From Vitis vinifera (lineage: Eukaryota > Streptophyta > Magnoliopsida > Vitales > Vitaceae): 64,000 nucleotides of DNA. A program made the translations under genes and the position numbers. Position 1 is the stretch's first letter. Every line of letters starts with the position of its first letter. The notes under the pieces were generated by a model. It made no database searches, was not told the origin of the DNA, and was given only the letters and a program-made list of their open reading frames with translations. Location: positions 16,527,001 to 16,591,000 of the forward strand of contig NC_081812.1 of NCBI RefSeq assembly GCF_030704535.1, read 5' to 3'. Shown here piece by piece: positions 39,350 to 52,270 of the stretch.

Positions 39350-39685
39350 GGGGCCCCCCACTCATACCTATTGTTTTATGTTATATAATATTCCCTTCCT
39401 CATGGCTTCATCCTTTGCAAGGATCACCCCACAACGCCTCACTCCAAAAAAAGAAAACAGACTCGAATTTGATGACGTGTCACCCCTGCTCGGACTGATA
39501 TGGGATCGTTCCAGCTCATTATCACTATCTTAATACGAGTATCGTCCTCGTCGTCAGTGCTCAAATCGACGGTTCACGTTCCTTCCCTCATTCTTTGTCT
39601 TATTGTGAGTCATCCGTTACTTCAAGTGAAGTACATGAACACTCTCTGCCACTGACTCGCTCGCTCACTCACTGCCCCACACTCA

Positions 39686-41314
39686 ATGGACCCTTCTTCT
39701 TCTCCTTCTCCTTGGAAATGCGTTGTATTCCTCTTTGCTTTCATGATCTTGGATGCCGCCATCGTCGCACTTGCAGATCTTCCTGGCACATGGGAACTCA
39801 TCGTTCCCAACGCCGGTATAGCCTCGATGCACACTGCCGTCACACGTTACGGCACGGTCGTCCTCCTAGACCGGACCAACATTGGCCCTTCCCGGAAAAT
39901 GCTGCCTAAAGGCCATTGCCGCTACGACCCAAAGGACGAAGTTCTCAAACGCGACTGCTACGCCCATTCTGTCATCCTCGACCTCAACACCAACAAAATC
40001 CGCCCACTCAAGATCCTCACCGACACCTGGTGCTCCTCCGGCCAGTTTCTTCCGGACGGCTCACTCTTACAGACGGGAGGCGACTTGGACGGTGTGAAGA
40101 AGATACGAAAGTTCGTACCTTGCGGCCCACATGGTTTCTGCGACTGGGAGGAGCTCAAAGACGTGGAGCTGGAAACAGGGAGGTGGTATGCTACCAACCA
40201 GATTTTACCCGACGGCTCTGTCATCATCGTCGGCGGTAGAGCCGCGAACAGTGTTGAATATTATCCGCCAAGGAAGGGCGGCGCCGTGCAATTGCCGTTT
40301 CTGAGTGACGTAGAGGACAAGCAGATGGACAATCTGTACCCTTACGTTCACCTTCTTCCCAACGGTCACTTGTTCATTTTCGCCAATAATAAAGCAGTAA
40401 TGTACGATTATACTAGTAACAAAGTCATGCTTGAATACCCACCTTTGGATGGAGGCCCACGAAACTACCCGTCGGCTGGTTCATCGGTGATGCTTGCTCT
40501 GGAGGGAGATTACTCAATGGCCATAATCGTGGTATGTGGTGGAGCCCAATTCGGCGCTTTTATTCAGAAGAGCACTGACACCCCTGCGCATGGTAGTTGT
40601 GGCCGCATAGTGGCCACTTCGCCCCACCCGGTTTGGGAAATGGAGGACATGCCATTTGGTCGGATCATGGGTGATATGGTGATGCTCCCCACCGGAGATG
40701 TTTTGATCATAAATGGAGCCCAAGCTGGGTCTCAAGGTTTCGAGTTGGCTTCTAGCCCCTGTTTCTTCCCGCTTCTCTATCGCCCAAATCAACCGCTTGG
40801 GTTACGCTTCATGACACTGACCCCGGGCACTGTGCCCAGGATGTACCACTCCACCGCCAATTTGCTGCCGGACGGCAGGGTGTTAATCGCCGGAAGTAAC
40901 CCACATTACTTCTACAAATTCGCAGCGGAATTTCCCACCGAGTTGCGAATCGAGGCATTTTCGCCCGAGTACTTATTTGCGGACAAAGCAAATATTCGTC
41001 CGGTGATTGATGAATCGCCCGAAATGGTCCGTTTCGGGGAGCAATTTGATGTGTTCGTATCGGTTTCGCTGCCGGTTGTTGGGTCAATGGAAGTGAACTT
41101 GGCAAGCGCTCCTTTTGCCACACATTCGTTTTCGCAAGGACAGAGACTGGTGAAATTGACCGTTAGTCCCACCGTGCCCGACGCTGATGAACGTTACCGG
41201 ATTGTCTGTACAGCACCGCCGGGAGGGAAGATCGCTCCGCCGGGGTATTATATGATGTTTGCAGTCAATTTGGGGGTACCAAGTGTTGCACGCTGGGTCC
41301 AATTGGTCCCATAA
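39686..41314 (+). CDS. GLOX: Glyoxal/aldehyde oxidase (GLOX), galactose-oxidase family
   Basis: An intronless gene for 542 residues. A hydrophobic signal peptide covers about residues 10-30 (WKCVVFLFAFMILDAAIVAL). The mature protein is a kelch-type beta-propeller with a C-terminal immunoglobulin-like DUF1929 domain from about residue 425. It is a secreted copper-radical oxidase that turns aldehydes such as glyoxal and methylglyoxal into acids and hydrogen peroxide. All five active-site residues of the family can be placed: Cys116 (DTWCSSGQ) and Tyr168 (GRWYATNQ) for the Cys-Tyr cofactor, axial Tyr387 and His388 (PRMYHSTANLLPDGR), and His480 (PFATHSFSQGQ). It should therefore be active. A Chinese wild grape GLOX is known for a role in powdery mildew resistance; related Arabidopsis genes act in pollen. 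ATG 39686 is the only start giving an intact signal peptide. The gene is convergent with the NPF gene. The exact paralogue is not certain. Confidence 0.95.
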   Translation: MDPSSSPSPWKCVVFLFAFMILDAAIVALADLPGTWELIVPNAGIASMHTAVTRYGTVVLLDRTNIGPSRKMLPKGHCRYDPKDEVLKRDCYAHSVILDLNTNKIRPLKILTDTWCSSGQFLPDGSLLQTGGDLDGVKKIRKFVPCGPHGFCDWEELKDVELETGRWYATNQILPDGSVIIVGGRAANSVEYYPPRKGGAVQLPFLSDVEDKQMDNLYPYVHLLPNGHLFIFANNKAVMYDYTSNKVMLEYPPLDGGPRNYPSAGSSVMLALEGDYSMAIIVVCGGAQFGAFIQKSTDTPAHGSCGRIVATSPHPVWEMEDMPFGRIMGDMVMLPTGDVLIINGAQAGSQGFELASSPCFFPLLYRPNQPLGLRFMTLTPGTVPRMYHSTANLLPDGRVLIAGSNPHYFYKFAAEFPTELRIEAFSPEYLFADKANIRPVIDESPEMVRFGEQFDVFVSVSLPVVGSMEVNLASAPFATHSFSQGQRLVKLTVSPTVPDADERYRIVCTAPPGGKIAPPGYYMMFAVNLGVPSVARWVQLVP

Positions 41315-43152
41315 GCCTCTTAATTTTTTCTTCTTGTGACTTATTATCATTATTATTTTATTTTGCTCTTAAACGTCTCTATCAGTCACGAGATTTCAAA
41401 GAAATGGAGGTGGGTTTGTCTGAAAAAGTATGTTAAATTTATTAAATTGTAATGTCCAATTTGCACATATCAATCCAACTTTTATTTTACCTACTGCATT
41501 GTCTTGAACTTGAAACCCTCTGAAAAAAAAAGGACTAGGATGGGCCAGATAAATAAGGACCGCCACCTGTCCATATATCCAACCCGCCACAAATCGGGTC
41601 GGGATTTATCAACCCATGAGAACTCAAGTTATTTACTAATTATTTTAAAATCTATATCATATGAACCATTTTATAACATAAAATATTATATATTAAATAT
41701 CTCAAAAACCTTAAATACTTATCACTTTTTTTATTTAATTTAAAATAAATGATAAATCATAATCTCAAATTTTAACATTCTAAAATACTTTAACAATTAA
41801 ACAAAAACGACACATATTAATTTTAGATAGTTAAAAAAGAGAGATATTGTAATTTATTCTTTATTCTTTTCATATTTTTTATATTTCATATCTTAAATAA
41901 AATAATAATATAATTTAAAAATATTAAATAATCATGTGTGAATAAGAATGACAATGAGATGAATGAGAAATCTAAATAAATGTATTAGGGGTTTATTTGA
42001 GAATTTTTTTAAGACATAAGACAGGTTTGGATATTTTCCCTCCCCACCTTTATTATATATAAAATTAATTTAATTTAATTTACTTTTTTATTTTTAATAA
42101 TATAATTACTTTTCAATACAAAATTATAATATTTTAATTATTTATTTGAATATAATTAAAAAAATTTAAAAATAAATTTTTAAGAAAAGTTTTTATATTT
42201 TCTTTAAAAATAAACGGAGAGAGGTGAGGTAGGTATGAGAAATTTGTATACCTATTTGATACCATTTAATATTTTTAATAGAATAAAAATGCGAAATATA
42301 TTGAATAAATAGGATAAAGTTGAGATCCGTGCAACTAAGGGTCTCCAAAAAGCCCACGGCCCGTGGCATACTTTAGGCCCGGTCCGGCCCGACGGGCTAA
42401 AGCCCGGCCCAAGCCCGTCGGGCCCGAGCCCGTTTCTGGACGGCCTGGCGCGGCCCGCCCGTTGGAGACCATTACGTGCAACCTTCACTTTTACCAACCA
42501 TATGTGTGAGTTCAAGTTTTAATAGGCTATCTCAATCATCAGTGCTAGTTCTCGTATTTTAATATTTTGGAGTTGGTATTTTTGACTCTAATTCCTTGAA
42601 TTCTCACTCATGCCAACCTGAATCTTGGATTGGGCACGGCTTTGGCATGTTGGACCTACTTAAAGTTGCAGCCCAAAAAGGGGGTATTGATGGCTCCGAA
42701 GAGGGAAAAAGAAGAAAACAAAAGAGAAGGAAGGCAAAACCTGAGGTTCGGTGACTGACACATTTCATTAACTTCTCTAATTCCTATTAGGAATTTTATG
42801 AAATTCCAAGTTCTGAACTTATGACCTACAAAATAGGGTTTCAAGTGATCTATTTGGCTAAGCTGTTGCATGTTTGCTTTCCTGGTAAGGCACTTCATGT
42901 CGAGAGGCATTCCATTATATGGATCGGAGTTGTATCCTTCAGCAGTCCGCACAATGGAGATAAATAGCTTCGGCACGTGACATTTATCAAGTAAATTAAT
43001 AAAGATGAAACTTTAAGAAGGAAAATACTTCAATTGCAAGCAACCATTCATGTGCTACAACACTTCAAGCCTTTTTCTGTTCACTGACCATTATATAACA
43101 TATGCCAAAGCAATAATGGCATATCCACAAAAGTATCTAAAGTACATATATA
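41315..43152. other. Spacer between GLOX and NPF genes
   Basis: The two genes are convergent, so both 3' UTRs lie here. About 41600-42300 is very AT-rich. A hAT-type MITE sits at 42336-42474. No gene was recognised. Confidence 0.5.
42336..42474. mobile_element. hAT-type MITE, GC-rich and palindromic
   Basis: A 139-base element. The left end reads TAAGGGTCTCCAAA and the reverse complement of the right end TAATGGTCTCCAAC, matching at 12 of 14 positions. The 8-base target duplication CGTGCAAC flanks it exactly at 42328-42335 and 42475-42482, the hAT hallmark. The interior is very GC-rich against AT-rich surroundings. It holds a perfect 12-base inverted repeat (GCCCGACGGGCT at 42387-42398, AGCCCGTCGGGC at 42412-42423) that could form a strong hairpin. 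It has no coding capacity. The intact duplication suggests a fairly recent insertion. Confidence 0.85.
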
Positions 43153-44994
43153 TCAAGCCATTGATCCTACTCCATCACCATTATAGCAGTCGGCCACAGC
43201 CACAGCTGCACTTCTCTGCACATTCTTGTAAGAATAACGGCGAGCCACGATCACATATACCCACAAGTTGAGCATATTCATGATTGCTAGCAGCCAGTAG
43301 AACTTGTCCAAGCGGCTAGTGTTCAAATCCACACCAAACCAGCTCTTCCCATGCTTCTCTGTTACGTGATCCACGATTGTTATCAACAGACTACTGAGGA
43401 AGTTGGCAGCTCCGATCACACTAAGGTAGAAGGCAATGCCTAAGCTTCTCATGGAGTCAGGAACTTGGTCATAGAAGTACTCTTGCAGGCCCACTAGACT
43501 GAACCCATCTCCAATACCTAAGATGACAAACTGTGGAGCTAACCAAAACACACTCATTGAAAGTGAACCAGTTTGCGGATTTTTCTCCACGACGCCAAGT
43601 CTCTTTTTCTCAACCAAGGCTGCTACTATCATGCCTATCATTGAGAAAACCATCCCAATACCAATCCTCTGGAGGATTTTGATACCTCTTTCGGTTCCTG
43701 TTGCCTGTCTTAGCACAGGTACAAGAATCTTTTCATAAATGGTGACCGAGGCTATCATTCCTATGGCAGCAAGAGAATAAATTGAGGCTGCAGGGATGAG
43801 AAAATCGTTGTCAATCTTGCGGTTCATTGTTGCACCTTGTTTGATGAAGAATGTGGAGGCTTGGGCTACGCAAATTCCAAATGGCAAGCAACTTAGCCAT
43901 ATGGGAATCATGTTGAGGATAAGCTTCATCTCCTCAACGTTTGTTACAGTTGCAAGTCTCCATGAACTTTGTTGCTTCTCCGCTGAATCTCCATTGTCTT
44001 CGAGGATTGCAGCCTTGTCAAGAAATCTGTGAAACATTGATAGAATAAATTAAGTTTTCTTCACTTGCTCTGTTATTATGGTAAGTCCAGACATGTCAAA
44101 CACGAAGAGAAAAAATGCATGGGCACAAGATTTTGTGCAGTGCGATCTATTAGGACTAAGTAATGCACAAGAATAAATTCACAGTGAAACAAATTTAGTG
44201 ACATGGATCGCATGTAGCAGAATCTAATTGAAATTAGAAGTTTGCTTGCTTACTTAAGCTTCTCGGTGTGGCAGAGAAATCTCTCTTGCGTCTTTTTTGC
44301 TGTTGGAACTTCATACAATTGGGAAGGGTTAGGAGGATAAGGAAGTTTTCTCTTGGCAATTGCCGCAACTAAGACCTGCAGCAAGGGGGTCAAGGGGCTC
44401 CCCATAGGCTTCCTGTACCGATAAAATGGCCTCCCTACACAGAAGATCACTATTGTAACCGCCATAACTACAGAGAGAATGATATCGGCAACACCCCAGC
44501 TCACATGATCCTGCACATAGACAATCACGGTGACCCCAATTAGGAGTCCACTACAAAGGCCGAAGTTCCACCAGTTGAAGTAGGACATCTTCTTCTTTCT
44601 TTCTTCGGAGTAATCATCGTCAAACTGGTCAGCCCCAAAGCTCTCCAAGGCTGGTTTATGCCCTCCAGTTCCTATAGAGATCAAATAAATTGCAAGGAAG
44701 AAGACCACCTCATGGACCTTCCTAGGTTCCAGACATGTGCCTGCGCCACATGGCCTTAAGCTTGGTACTACTCTTGACATGGTCAAGAGAATCAATCCCT
44801 GTTCAACACAAAATTCCCAATTAGTTTCATCAAATCCTTGTAAACTGGACTCATTGATGAACTTATATCAAAGTGAAAGTCCAGCTTTGATTTGTGTGGA
44901 TCTCCACCGCCCATGGACGTAGGACTGTTGACTCTACATAGTCCAATTGAATTCATTTGATGGGATGAACCAAGCACCAAATGGGATGGGATAG

Positions 44995-45036
<42 letters not shown>

Positions 45037-46715
45037 AAAGATGCAATTTACCAAGAGGTAGACAATGGATGAAATGAGAACTGTTGAGAATCGGCCCCAG
45101 TAAGCATCAGCCAGGAATCCTCCAAGTAATGGCATCGTGGTGGTTACTCCGGACCAGTAGTTTACACTCTTTGCCGCTGACTTGAGGTCTTCATGCATTA
45201 CCTTAGAGAGGTATAAAATCAGGCTAGTTGCTATTCCAAAGTAACTCAACCTCTCACTGAATTCAATTGCTGCAAATAGTCACAGAAAATCAAATCAGCC
45301 TTCATATGACCAGAAAAGCAAACATCAGTTTTTTTCATAAAAATATACTCTTGTAATATGATCTTAAAATTCGAATTGAACCCGGACACAATTCATCAAT
45401 TAGGCCAGAAAGTTCCGTCATCTGATTGTTTGATTTTTATGTGGTATAAATGACTAAACTAATTTTTTTTGGACGATATGATTGAACCTAAATCTTTGAT
45501 TGGTTTGGGTCAATTCATGACTATCACTACTTTCCACTTTCCCTTATATTTTGATCACTTTTGATACAGTTGTGTATATAATCAACAATTAGTAAAAAAT
45601 GAAAACTGATGCCATATACCTTTATAATTTGGTCATTCAATTGAAGTAAAAAAAAATAAAAATTAGGGTCCTCGACCACCCTGAGCCTCTCAATAATCTT
45701 CAAAATATGAGATCAAACACAGTTGGAGCTATTACTTTTGCCTTTACAGCTGGTTTTCATCTGGCTTCCTTGCATATAAATCCTATTTAAAACATAAACA
45801 AATGTTTGATACCAAAATTTAGGGAACTGCTTGACAGGTTTCAGGGCAATTATTGTGGGACTTTATCTTCGAGTATGATTAGTTTCTTTCATTTAAAAAG
45901 AAAAAGGCAAAAGAACAAAAAAAAGGAAGCTTTCTAAAACAGAAGATCTAGTACGATATTTTCAATCATTTTGGCAGGACTTCCAAATTCTATGCTTGAA
46001 GTTTGAACACACATGCATGGCCTCCATGAGTTGGTAAATTCTTTGTGGGAAAGTGCATGTGATTTTAACACTCAGTAGCCAACAGTAAGAAAAAATATAT
46101 CTTATCCTAGGAATGATCCTCCAGTCATATTCATCTCTCTCTCTCTCTCTCTTTCTTGGTACGAAATAGTCTGAGAACAATTATTCGTATGTTGTACTAT
46201 AAACCAGGGGAAGATGGGTTGTTCCTTGTTGAATTCCCAGGCCTCTACATCTAGTGGGTGCAGATAAGGTTATAGTTTGAAATGATAACAGCATAAAACA
46301 TGAACAAGTAATGTTGTTGAAGAGAATAAGAAGCAAAGATCAAACTAAAGAGCAACCACAAATAACACTAATTCAAGATAAAAGAGAAGGAAGAAGAAGC
46401 AACTAGTAATTAGAAATTAGATGCATGATCTGTTTGGTTGAGATAAGCAGATAGGCGGACAAGAAAAAGGAGGAACAGAAGAATGACTTTCCCTACTGCC
46501 AAACGGAGCATAAACATGAGCATAATCAGACAGGAATCCTTTTGGATTTAGCGTAGGGGTTATGCCAAATAAGCCTTAGATTCCTTACCAATAATAAAGA
46601 GAGAGGCTTTCCAAACACCGGTGGAAGCTCGGAGAGGGAGCCTTCCTTTATGATCCACAGAAGAATCATAAACCCATGTCTTCTCATCAACTTCTCCTTC
46701 CTGTCTCTGCACCAT
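43153..46715 (-). CDS. NPF5.7: NRT1/PTR family transporter, NPF5.6/5.7 type
   Basis: Four exons on the minus strand (46715-46589, 45269-45052, 44798-44254, 44026-43153) join through GT-AG introns to 587 residues, the usual NPF size. The proton-coupling ExxER motif is at 45-49 (EFSER), in the first membrane helix. The conserved PTR2 block GTGGHKPALESFGADQFDDD lies in exon 3, a long loop precedes KFLDKAAI at the exon 3/4 junction, and VGLQEYFYDQVPDSMRSLG is at 475-493. About twelve membrane helices are expected. NPF proteins are proton-coupled importers of nitrate, peptides, hormones or glucosinolates; I recall NPF5 members at the tonoplast. The start MVQRQEGEVDEKTWVYDSSVDHKGRLPLRA closely resembles Arabidopsis NPF5.6 and NPF5.7 as I recall them. 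Substrate is unknown. An AT microsatellite (44998-45031) sits in intron 2, just beyond the exon 2 donor. Confidence 0.95.
44998..45031. repeat. (AT)17 microsatellite in NPF intron 2
   Basis: A pure AT tract about 20 bases from the exon 2 donor site at 45051. Length variation this close to a splice site could affect splicing, though nothing in the sequence shows that it does. Confidence 0.9.
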
Positions 46716-49700
46716 CTTTCACTTGGGTTGGATGATACAATATATTTTCCTCACTACCTGTGTAGTAGGAAGAAATAATTAATACAAAAAGGGTGTAAGG
46801 TTCAGAGAGGATATCTACTGAGATATCGCAGGACTATGTTTTGGTGGGGAGGGAAGCTTTGGTCTCTACTTCTTATATAGATGGATTCCTTTCTTGACCA
46901 TTCTGTTTATTACAGCAGATGAAAAATGATAATTTTTCTTGGCCATGATTTTCAGTAAGAAAATATTATTCCTTCCCACTAAGACGTCATTGTTGGTCCC
47001 TAGATGGGAATGACATCCATCGCCCGTTCTTCAGTTTTTTCTTTAAGGGACCAACGCCTGAAAAGCCCCGCAACCCCCGCCCCCCCCCCTCTCCCAAAAA
47101 AAAAAATGCATGCACTTGCATTCTTTCGCTATCAAGCGTATATTTAAATCTAATTATGAAATCAATCCATGTCAAATAATTTGATCTTGATTTCACATAC
47201 CACGTTTATTGAATTGTTATTGACTTGAATGAATTAAGTTAGAATCAAATTTGTATCAATCAAAAATGTGAATTTAGTGAAGTTGTATGGTGTCGAACTC
47301 AAGTAACAGACATGTAAGTGCATTTTAAATCAAGTTGTAGGGTAATTAGCAACGTCCTAACCTATAAGCTTATATTCCAACATCAAGATTTCGATTAGAT
47401 ACGAATCTCAAGTAAATTATATTATATATTTATTTCTCACCGACTATAATTAAAAAATATATATATATATATATATATTTAAATAATGATAACAGCACTA
47501 CACTTTCCTCCACTCTCCTTTACTCCTTTTCCTTTAGTTGCCCCCTTGTCAAATTCAACCGGATTTGAAGACGGCCGAAGACAGAAAGATGAAACCATTG
47601 GTTGATTACCAGAAAAGGAAGGAAAATAAGTCATGTTTGGGGATGAGTTATGAGTAGTTTAAACCTTTAAAGGAGCGATGGGGGCAGAAATGATAGGCCC
47701 ATTACCAAAATTTTGGTCTTCTTTGAGATGGATTACCTCTGCATTTACTCCATCCATATTGGAGACATCATAATTCTGAAACTTTAGATTTGCTTCAAAA
47801 AGCTTATCACCATATAATTAAATTATTGCAGTTGGACTATTATTTGTTTGAGTCTTAGACCATCTTATAATAATGGCCAAGAAAACTATAGAAAAGGTCG
47901 AAACCATTATGATGGTTAATGGGCCATTTCTCCCTCCATATGATATGACTAAGCGACTTTCCCAATCTACGGCCCAAATAATCACGTGCTAATATCATAA
48001 TAGAATGAAAGTGAAATTGTTTGACTTTAAGTTCTTTGAATTGTGGATAAAAATCTAAAGTATCTCTTTGCTGGTATAGGAACAGCATGAAAAAAGAAAT
48101 GATAGAAAGGGTCGGTGATGGCCGGAGCTCAAACTCAAAAGGCTCCCTGTTTCAAAGCCCTGATTCGAATTTTTTTTTTTTTTTTTTCCGGTTGAGGGGT
48201 TTGGGTCAAAAGACTCAAAACTTAAAAAGTAGTTCATGCTGGCATCTACTCAAGCTGGGGGCTGAGCACTATCAACTATGGAAAATCTCTTCTGGTCGAC
48301 ATAGGCCACTAAGAGGGTCATTCTTTGAAGTTAATGCCTTCATGATCTCGTCCATCTCTGTCCCACATCCTTATCCATGTCAGGCTGCATCAGATCAGAT
48401 GGGAACGGTAGCCAATCTGAAGAAGTAGTGGTAACTAATAACCAGTATAAACAACTCATAGTCAACCATAGTAGGATGATCGTAATAGGAATAATGGATG
48501 TGAGAAATGGTAGTGTTTGACTTTCCTCTCCACTCTCCTTTAAATAATCAGTAAGGCACCAAAATTGAAAAATGACTAGGAATTATATTATATAGTTTTT
48601 GACACTAAAACCCCAAAGATTAAACTAATACAAGGAACCTCTGTCATTAGGGGGATGAGTGGGGCACTATCAATATGACTTGCATTACGCAATTAAATCG
48701 AAGGATTGTGATAGATTATGACGCAGGGTCACTCTAGTTCATTGTGACATGTGTTTTGTATTTGTTATTACTTTTAAACTTCAAATCTTGATGGGTGTCC
48801 AATGAGACTATTCTCAAAAGAATTGATAGCGACGCAAACAATGGGGATAAGATCCATGGAGGTGGCATAAGAGTTCAGAAAACTACTAATGCGGGTAAGA
48901 GAGAGTTCCTAGACGTGATAGTCATGAATCAGAATCAAATCATTTTAGCTTTTGCCCAGTTTGGGCACATGTCTGAGGTGTCCATCAATACGACAGTAGG
49001 TAGGGATCTCAGAAATGACTAAAGAGAAGGACCAATGGAAAAGCAAAGTTTCAACTTTTGTCTTCCTTCTCGTTCTCCTCTATATCCAACCCTAGGAAAG
49101 CTTGGAAGGAAGAAGCTTGAGAAATGGTAACTGTGATTCTGTTTTGCAGTAGGTTGTTTTTTTCTTCCAAGGGAATATATTCCAAAGTAGTTTTGGAAAA
49201 AGAGTCTGCAGGCCATGAGCCACATGTTATTCTTATGTAACTTGCACTTGAAAGTTGACATAAATATAGGATGAGTTTGTTGAGGCGGTGTTTTTTTTTT
49301 TATCCTTTTCCCTTTAAGTGGTTGAATTCCGCCAAATTAGTAATTACAGTGATGAAAAGCTCGGTGTTGACAGTTTTTGCGTGCCAGAGTCGTGCAATTT
49401 GTGGGGGTTGTGAATTAGGTTTCCGATTTAAATGAAGCAGAATGATAAAGTCATTTGGAATGGCTCTTAAATCTTAATCAGTGTGTGCCTAACTTCACAT
49501 GCCATACATGTGACAAGTCCAAGACAACGAAAGAGAAGAGTGTTTAACAGCTGAATCTTGTGCGAGAGGTTGCGTCAAACAGAATAGTCATGATGGTAGG
49601 CTTGGCCGACAGAAATCGAGTTGGTACCCCATCTTATGATTCAGCGAGCTGCTTCTTTTTGTAATGAAGAGAAGCTTTTGATGGTAGTGAATTGTTTCAA

Positions 49701-50096
49701 AGCTTGGCTTAGTTCAGCCACCCAATTTGCCCAAAGGATAAACACGATTGCGCTTTATGTGCATGCTATTACATTACACCCACTATTGCTGTGAGTTTGT
49801 GACACCTACTTTTGATAATGGCCCATAATTCCTAAATAGTATAGTAGGACTAGGTGTATCACACATCAACTATGCCTATAAAGCATCCTCTCATCCTGGA
49901 AATTCAACATGTCCATTTAGCTGGCTTTACTCATTCCGTCCACACCACTAGTTTCCTCAAAGGCATCATCATTATCTCTCCCTTAATTTCCCTTCCTCCC
50001 AATCCAAGACTCATTCCAACACGGAAAGGCACTGCTTCTACAGTAAAAATAGCAACAACATTATTATTATCATTTCCTAATTTGTAACTCGAATAG

Positions 50097-50135
<39 letters not shown>

Positions 50136-51811
50136 AGGGTCCAGTGATCACCATTTCCCAGCTAAATTTGCCTCTGTGCATCCACGTGCAGAGTCTAAAA
50201 GCAGTGGTGCAATGGTGGTAGTGGAGAGTGGAGATTGGCCTAGTACTGGCAGTGCTATGCATCAACCCTTAATCATCATTCCTTGCACTAAGGTGAATTA
50301 GAAACCTCAAACCTGTGAGAGTTGTAAGTGACCACTAATGTTTTTCTCCATAAAAAAAACCGGTATTGGACAACTAGTGGATCAGTTGGTAATCTTGAGC
50401 TCACAATCAAGGTATTAAGCATAGTGCAGTTGTCCCATTTTTAGACCAAAAGATACCACACATGGGACGCAGCAGCAGCATCACAACTATACAATTTGAG
50501 GGTTTTAGCCTCCGACCATCGAGGAAGGATAATTTAATGATTACACGCACCTTCTGATATTCAAGTCCGTCCAATTTGACAGAGTAAGGATTGGTCCAGT
50601 GGAAGGGCATAAAAATGCCAATGGACCTCATGGAATAATAGTATATAAATTTTAAAGCGACCACTGAGTCACTGACCAGATAGAAATCATAAATTATAGT
50701 ACAAAAACATCAAAACCGGCTGTATTTCTACTACTAATGATCAATCTAGCAGGAAGTGATTAGAAAAGGAGTCCCCCAGGAGAACAGGGGAATCTTTTAC
50801 TCTTCATTAGTTGCTTGGTTGATTTGAACTCTCTTTGTGCATGCTAATTTGCACAAGATAAGATACACACCCGAATGAAGAAAAAGAGTGGCATGTGTAA
50901 TCATTACCTACAAAGTCAATGCCTAAAATTGTAATTACAAAAAAAAGAGCTATATGTTATTCCTCCTGTTCTCCATTTGACACAGGAAGTTCAATCTTAA
51001 CTCCATAATAAAAGGTACACAAAAAGAGCAATCCACCAAGATGCGTGAGGAGTAGGTTGAACGTTGAAGAAGATGGGTGCAACGGCCCACTAAACCGCCC
51101 ATCTTAATGGATTAAATTTGGAGGATAGAGGGCTTGCAAAGGTTGACTCATGCTCCTCACATATAGAAAATGAAAGGATTTTCCTCTTAGTGCGGGTAGA
51201 TATGATTGCCTTCACCTGAGCAGTAACAGAGTACATGGTGTAAATGGGTTGAAAGAGATTCTCTGACCACAGAGAGGTGTTGCATGAGGACAAAAACTTA
51301 AAAAGGACTTGGGGATGGACCAATGGCCACGGGGGTTGAGCATCCAGTGAATTGGACGTCTATGATCTATCCAAGGGTACTGCAGTCAAAGCTAGGGTTT
51401 ATCAATAGTTTTTCGCTGCAGGCATCATTGTTCTGACTCCCAACGAACCAATTCCTCGTTACTTGCCTAATATCTTTCATTCACATGCAGTAGCATATCT
51501 AAGGACAACGGGATTCTAAGCCCCGCTCTCAACAAACTTCTTCATCAGTTGTATTTTTGAAAAGGCAACGAGAAATCAAATTACCGATTATAACCTTTTG
51601 TTTTTTTTTGGAAGAAAAGTATGAAATAGAGTCCTACAAATTTGGTTGAAATATAAGTCATAATAATCTTTAAAACCAAACTTTATAACATCTCTAAGAA
51701 AATATAACCTCCAAATGATAGATTTTATATTACAAATATTTAATTAAACAATTTGTTATATTGTTTGCTTCTCTATAAATGTTACGATAATTATAAATAT
51801 TTAGATTCTAA
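46716..51811. other. Spacer upstream of the NPF gene
   Basis: About 5 kb with no recognisable gene. The NPF promoter lies at its left edge. Simple repeats: AT at 47458-47478, poly-T near 48172-48188 and CT at 50098-50132. Scattered short frames have no family resemblance. Confidence 0.45.
50098..50132. repeat. (CT)n microsatellite
   Basis: About 35 bases of uninterrupted CT dinucleotide. Confidence 0.95.
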
Positions 51812-52112
51812 GGTTATGTTTGGTTCCCGAAAAGTACAAAAGAAAAAAAAATATTAAAAAAAATAATTTTCTCATATTTGGTTGTCTTATAAAATATTTC
51901 AAATATAATTAAAATTAGTTAGAAATTTATATATTTTTAAATTATTTAATTTTTATATTGATGAGTTAAAATAAATAAAATAAATTTGAAATCGCAAATA
52001 AAAATAATTTATCATCTTTAACTCTATTTTTTATTTTCCTTCCATTCTTTTTTCCTTTTACTTTTCCTCTCTATTTTCTTTTCTTTACATTTTCCGAGAA
52101 CCAAACATTACC
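51812..52112. mobile_element. PIF/Harbinger-like MITE
   Basis: The left end reads GGTTATGTTTGGTTCCCGAA and the reverse complement of the right end GGTAATGTTTGGTTCTCGGA. A TAA trinucleotide flanks both sides (51809-51811 and 52113-52115), the typical Harbinger/Tourist target duplication. The 301-base interior is AT-rich and noncoding. Related ends occur at 13271-13568, 52271-52713 and near 54718, so the family is common here. Confidence 0.8.
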
Positions 52113-52270
52113 TAAATTAACTTTCAAATATCTTCCATTAATAACATAATAAAACAAGGAATGTTACTCTTTTTATTGTAACAATATATTACTATTTTTT
52201 AATCACCTTCAATCTTTAAGTTTAAGAATTCATTATTTAGTTCTTGGATCCTATAGAATAATTCCAATTC

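Noticed and set aside
40514-41350. Several open frames antisense to GLOX
   Set aside because: All overlap a complete GLOX gene and show no protein family; they are compositional shadows.
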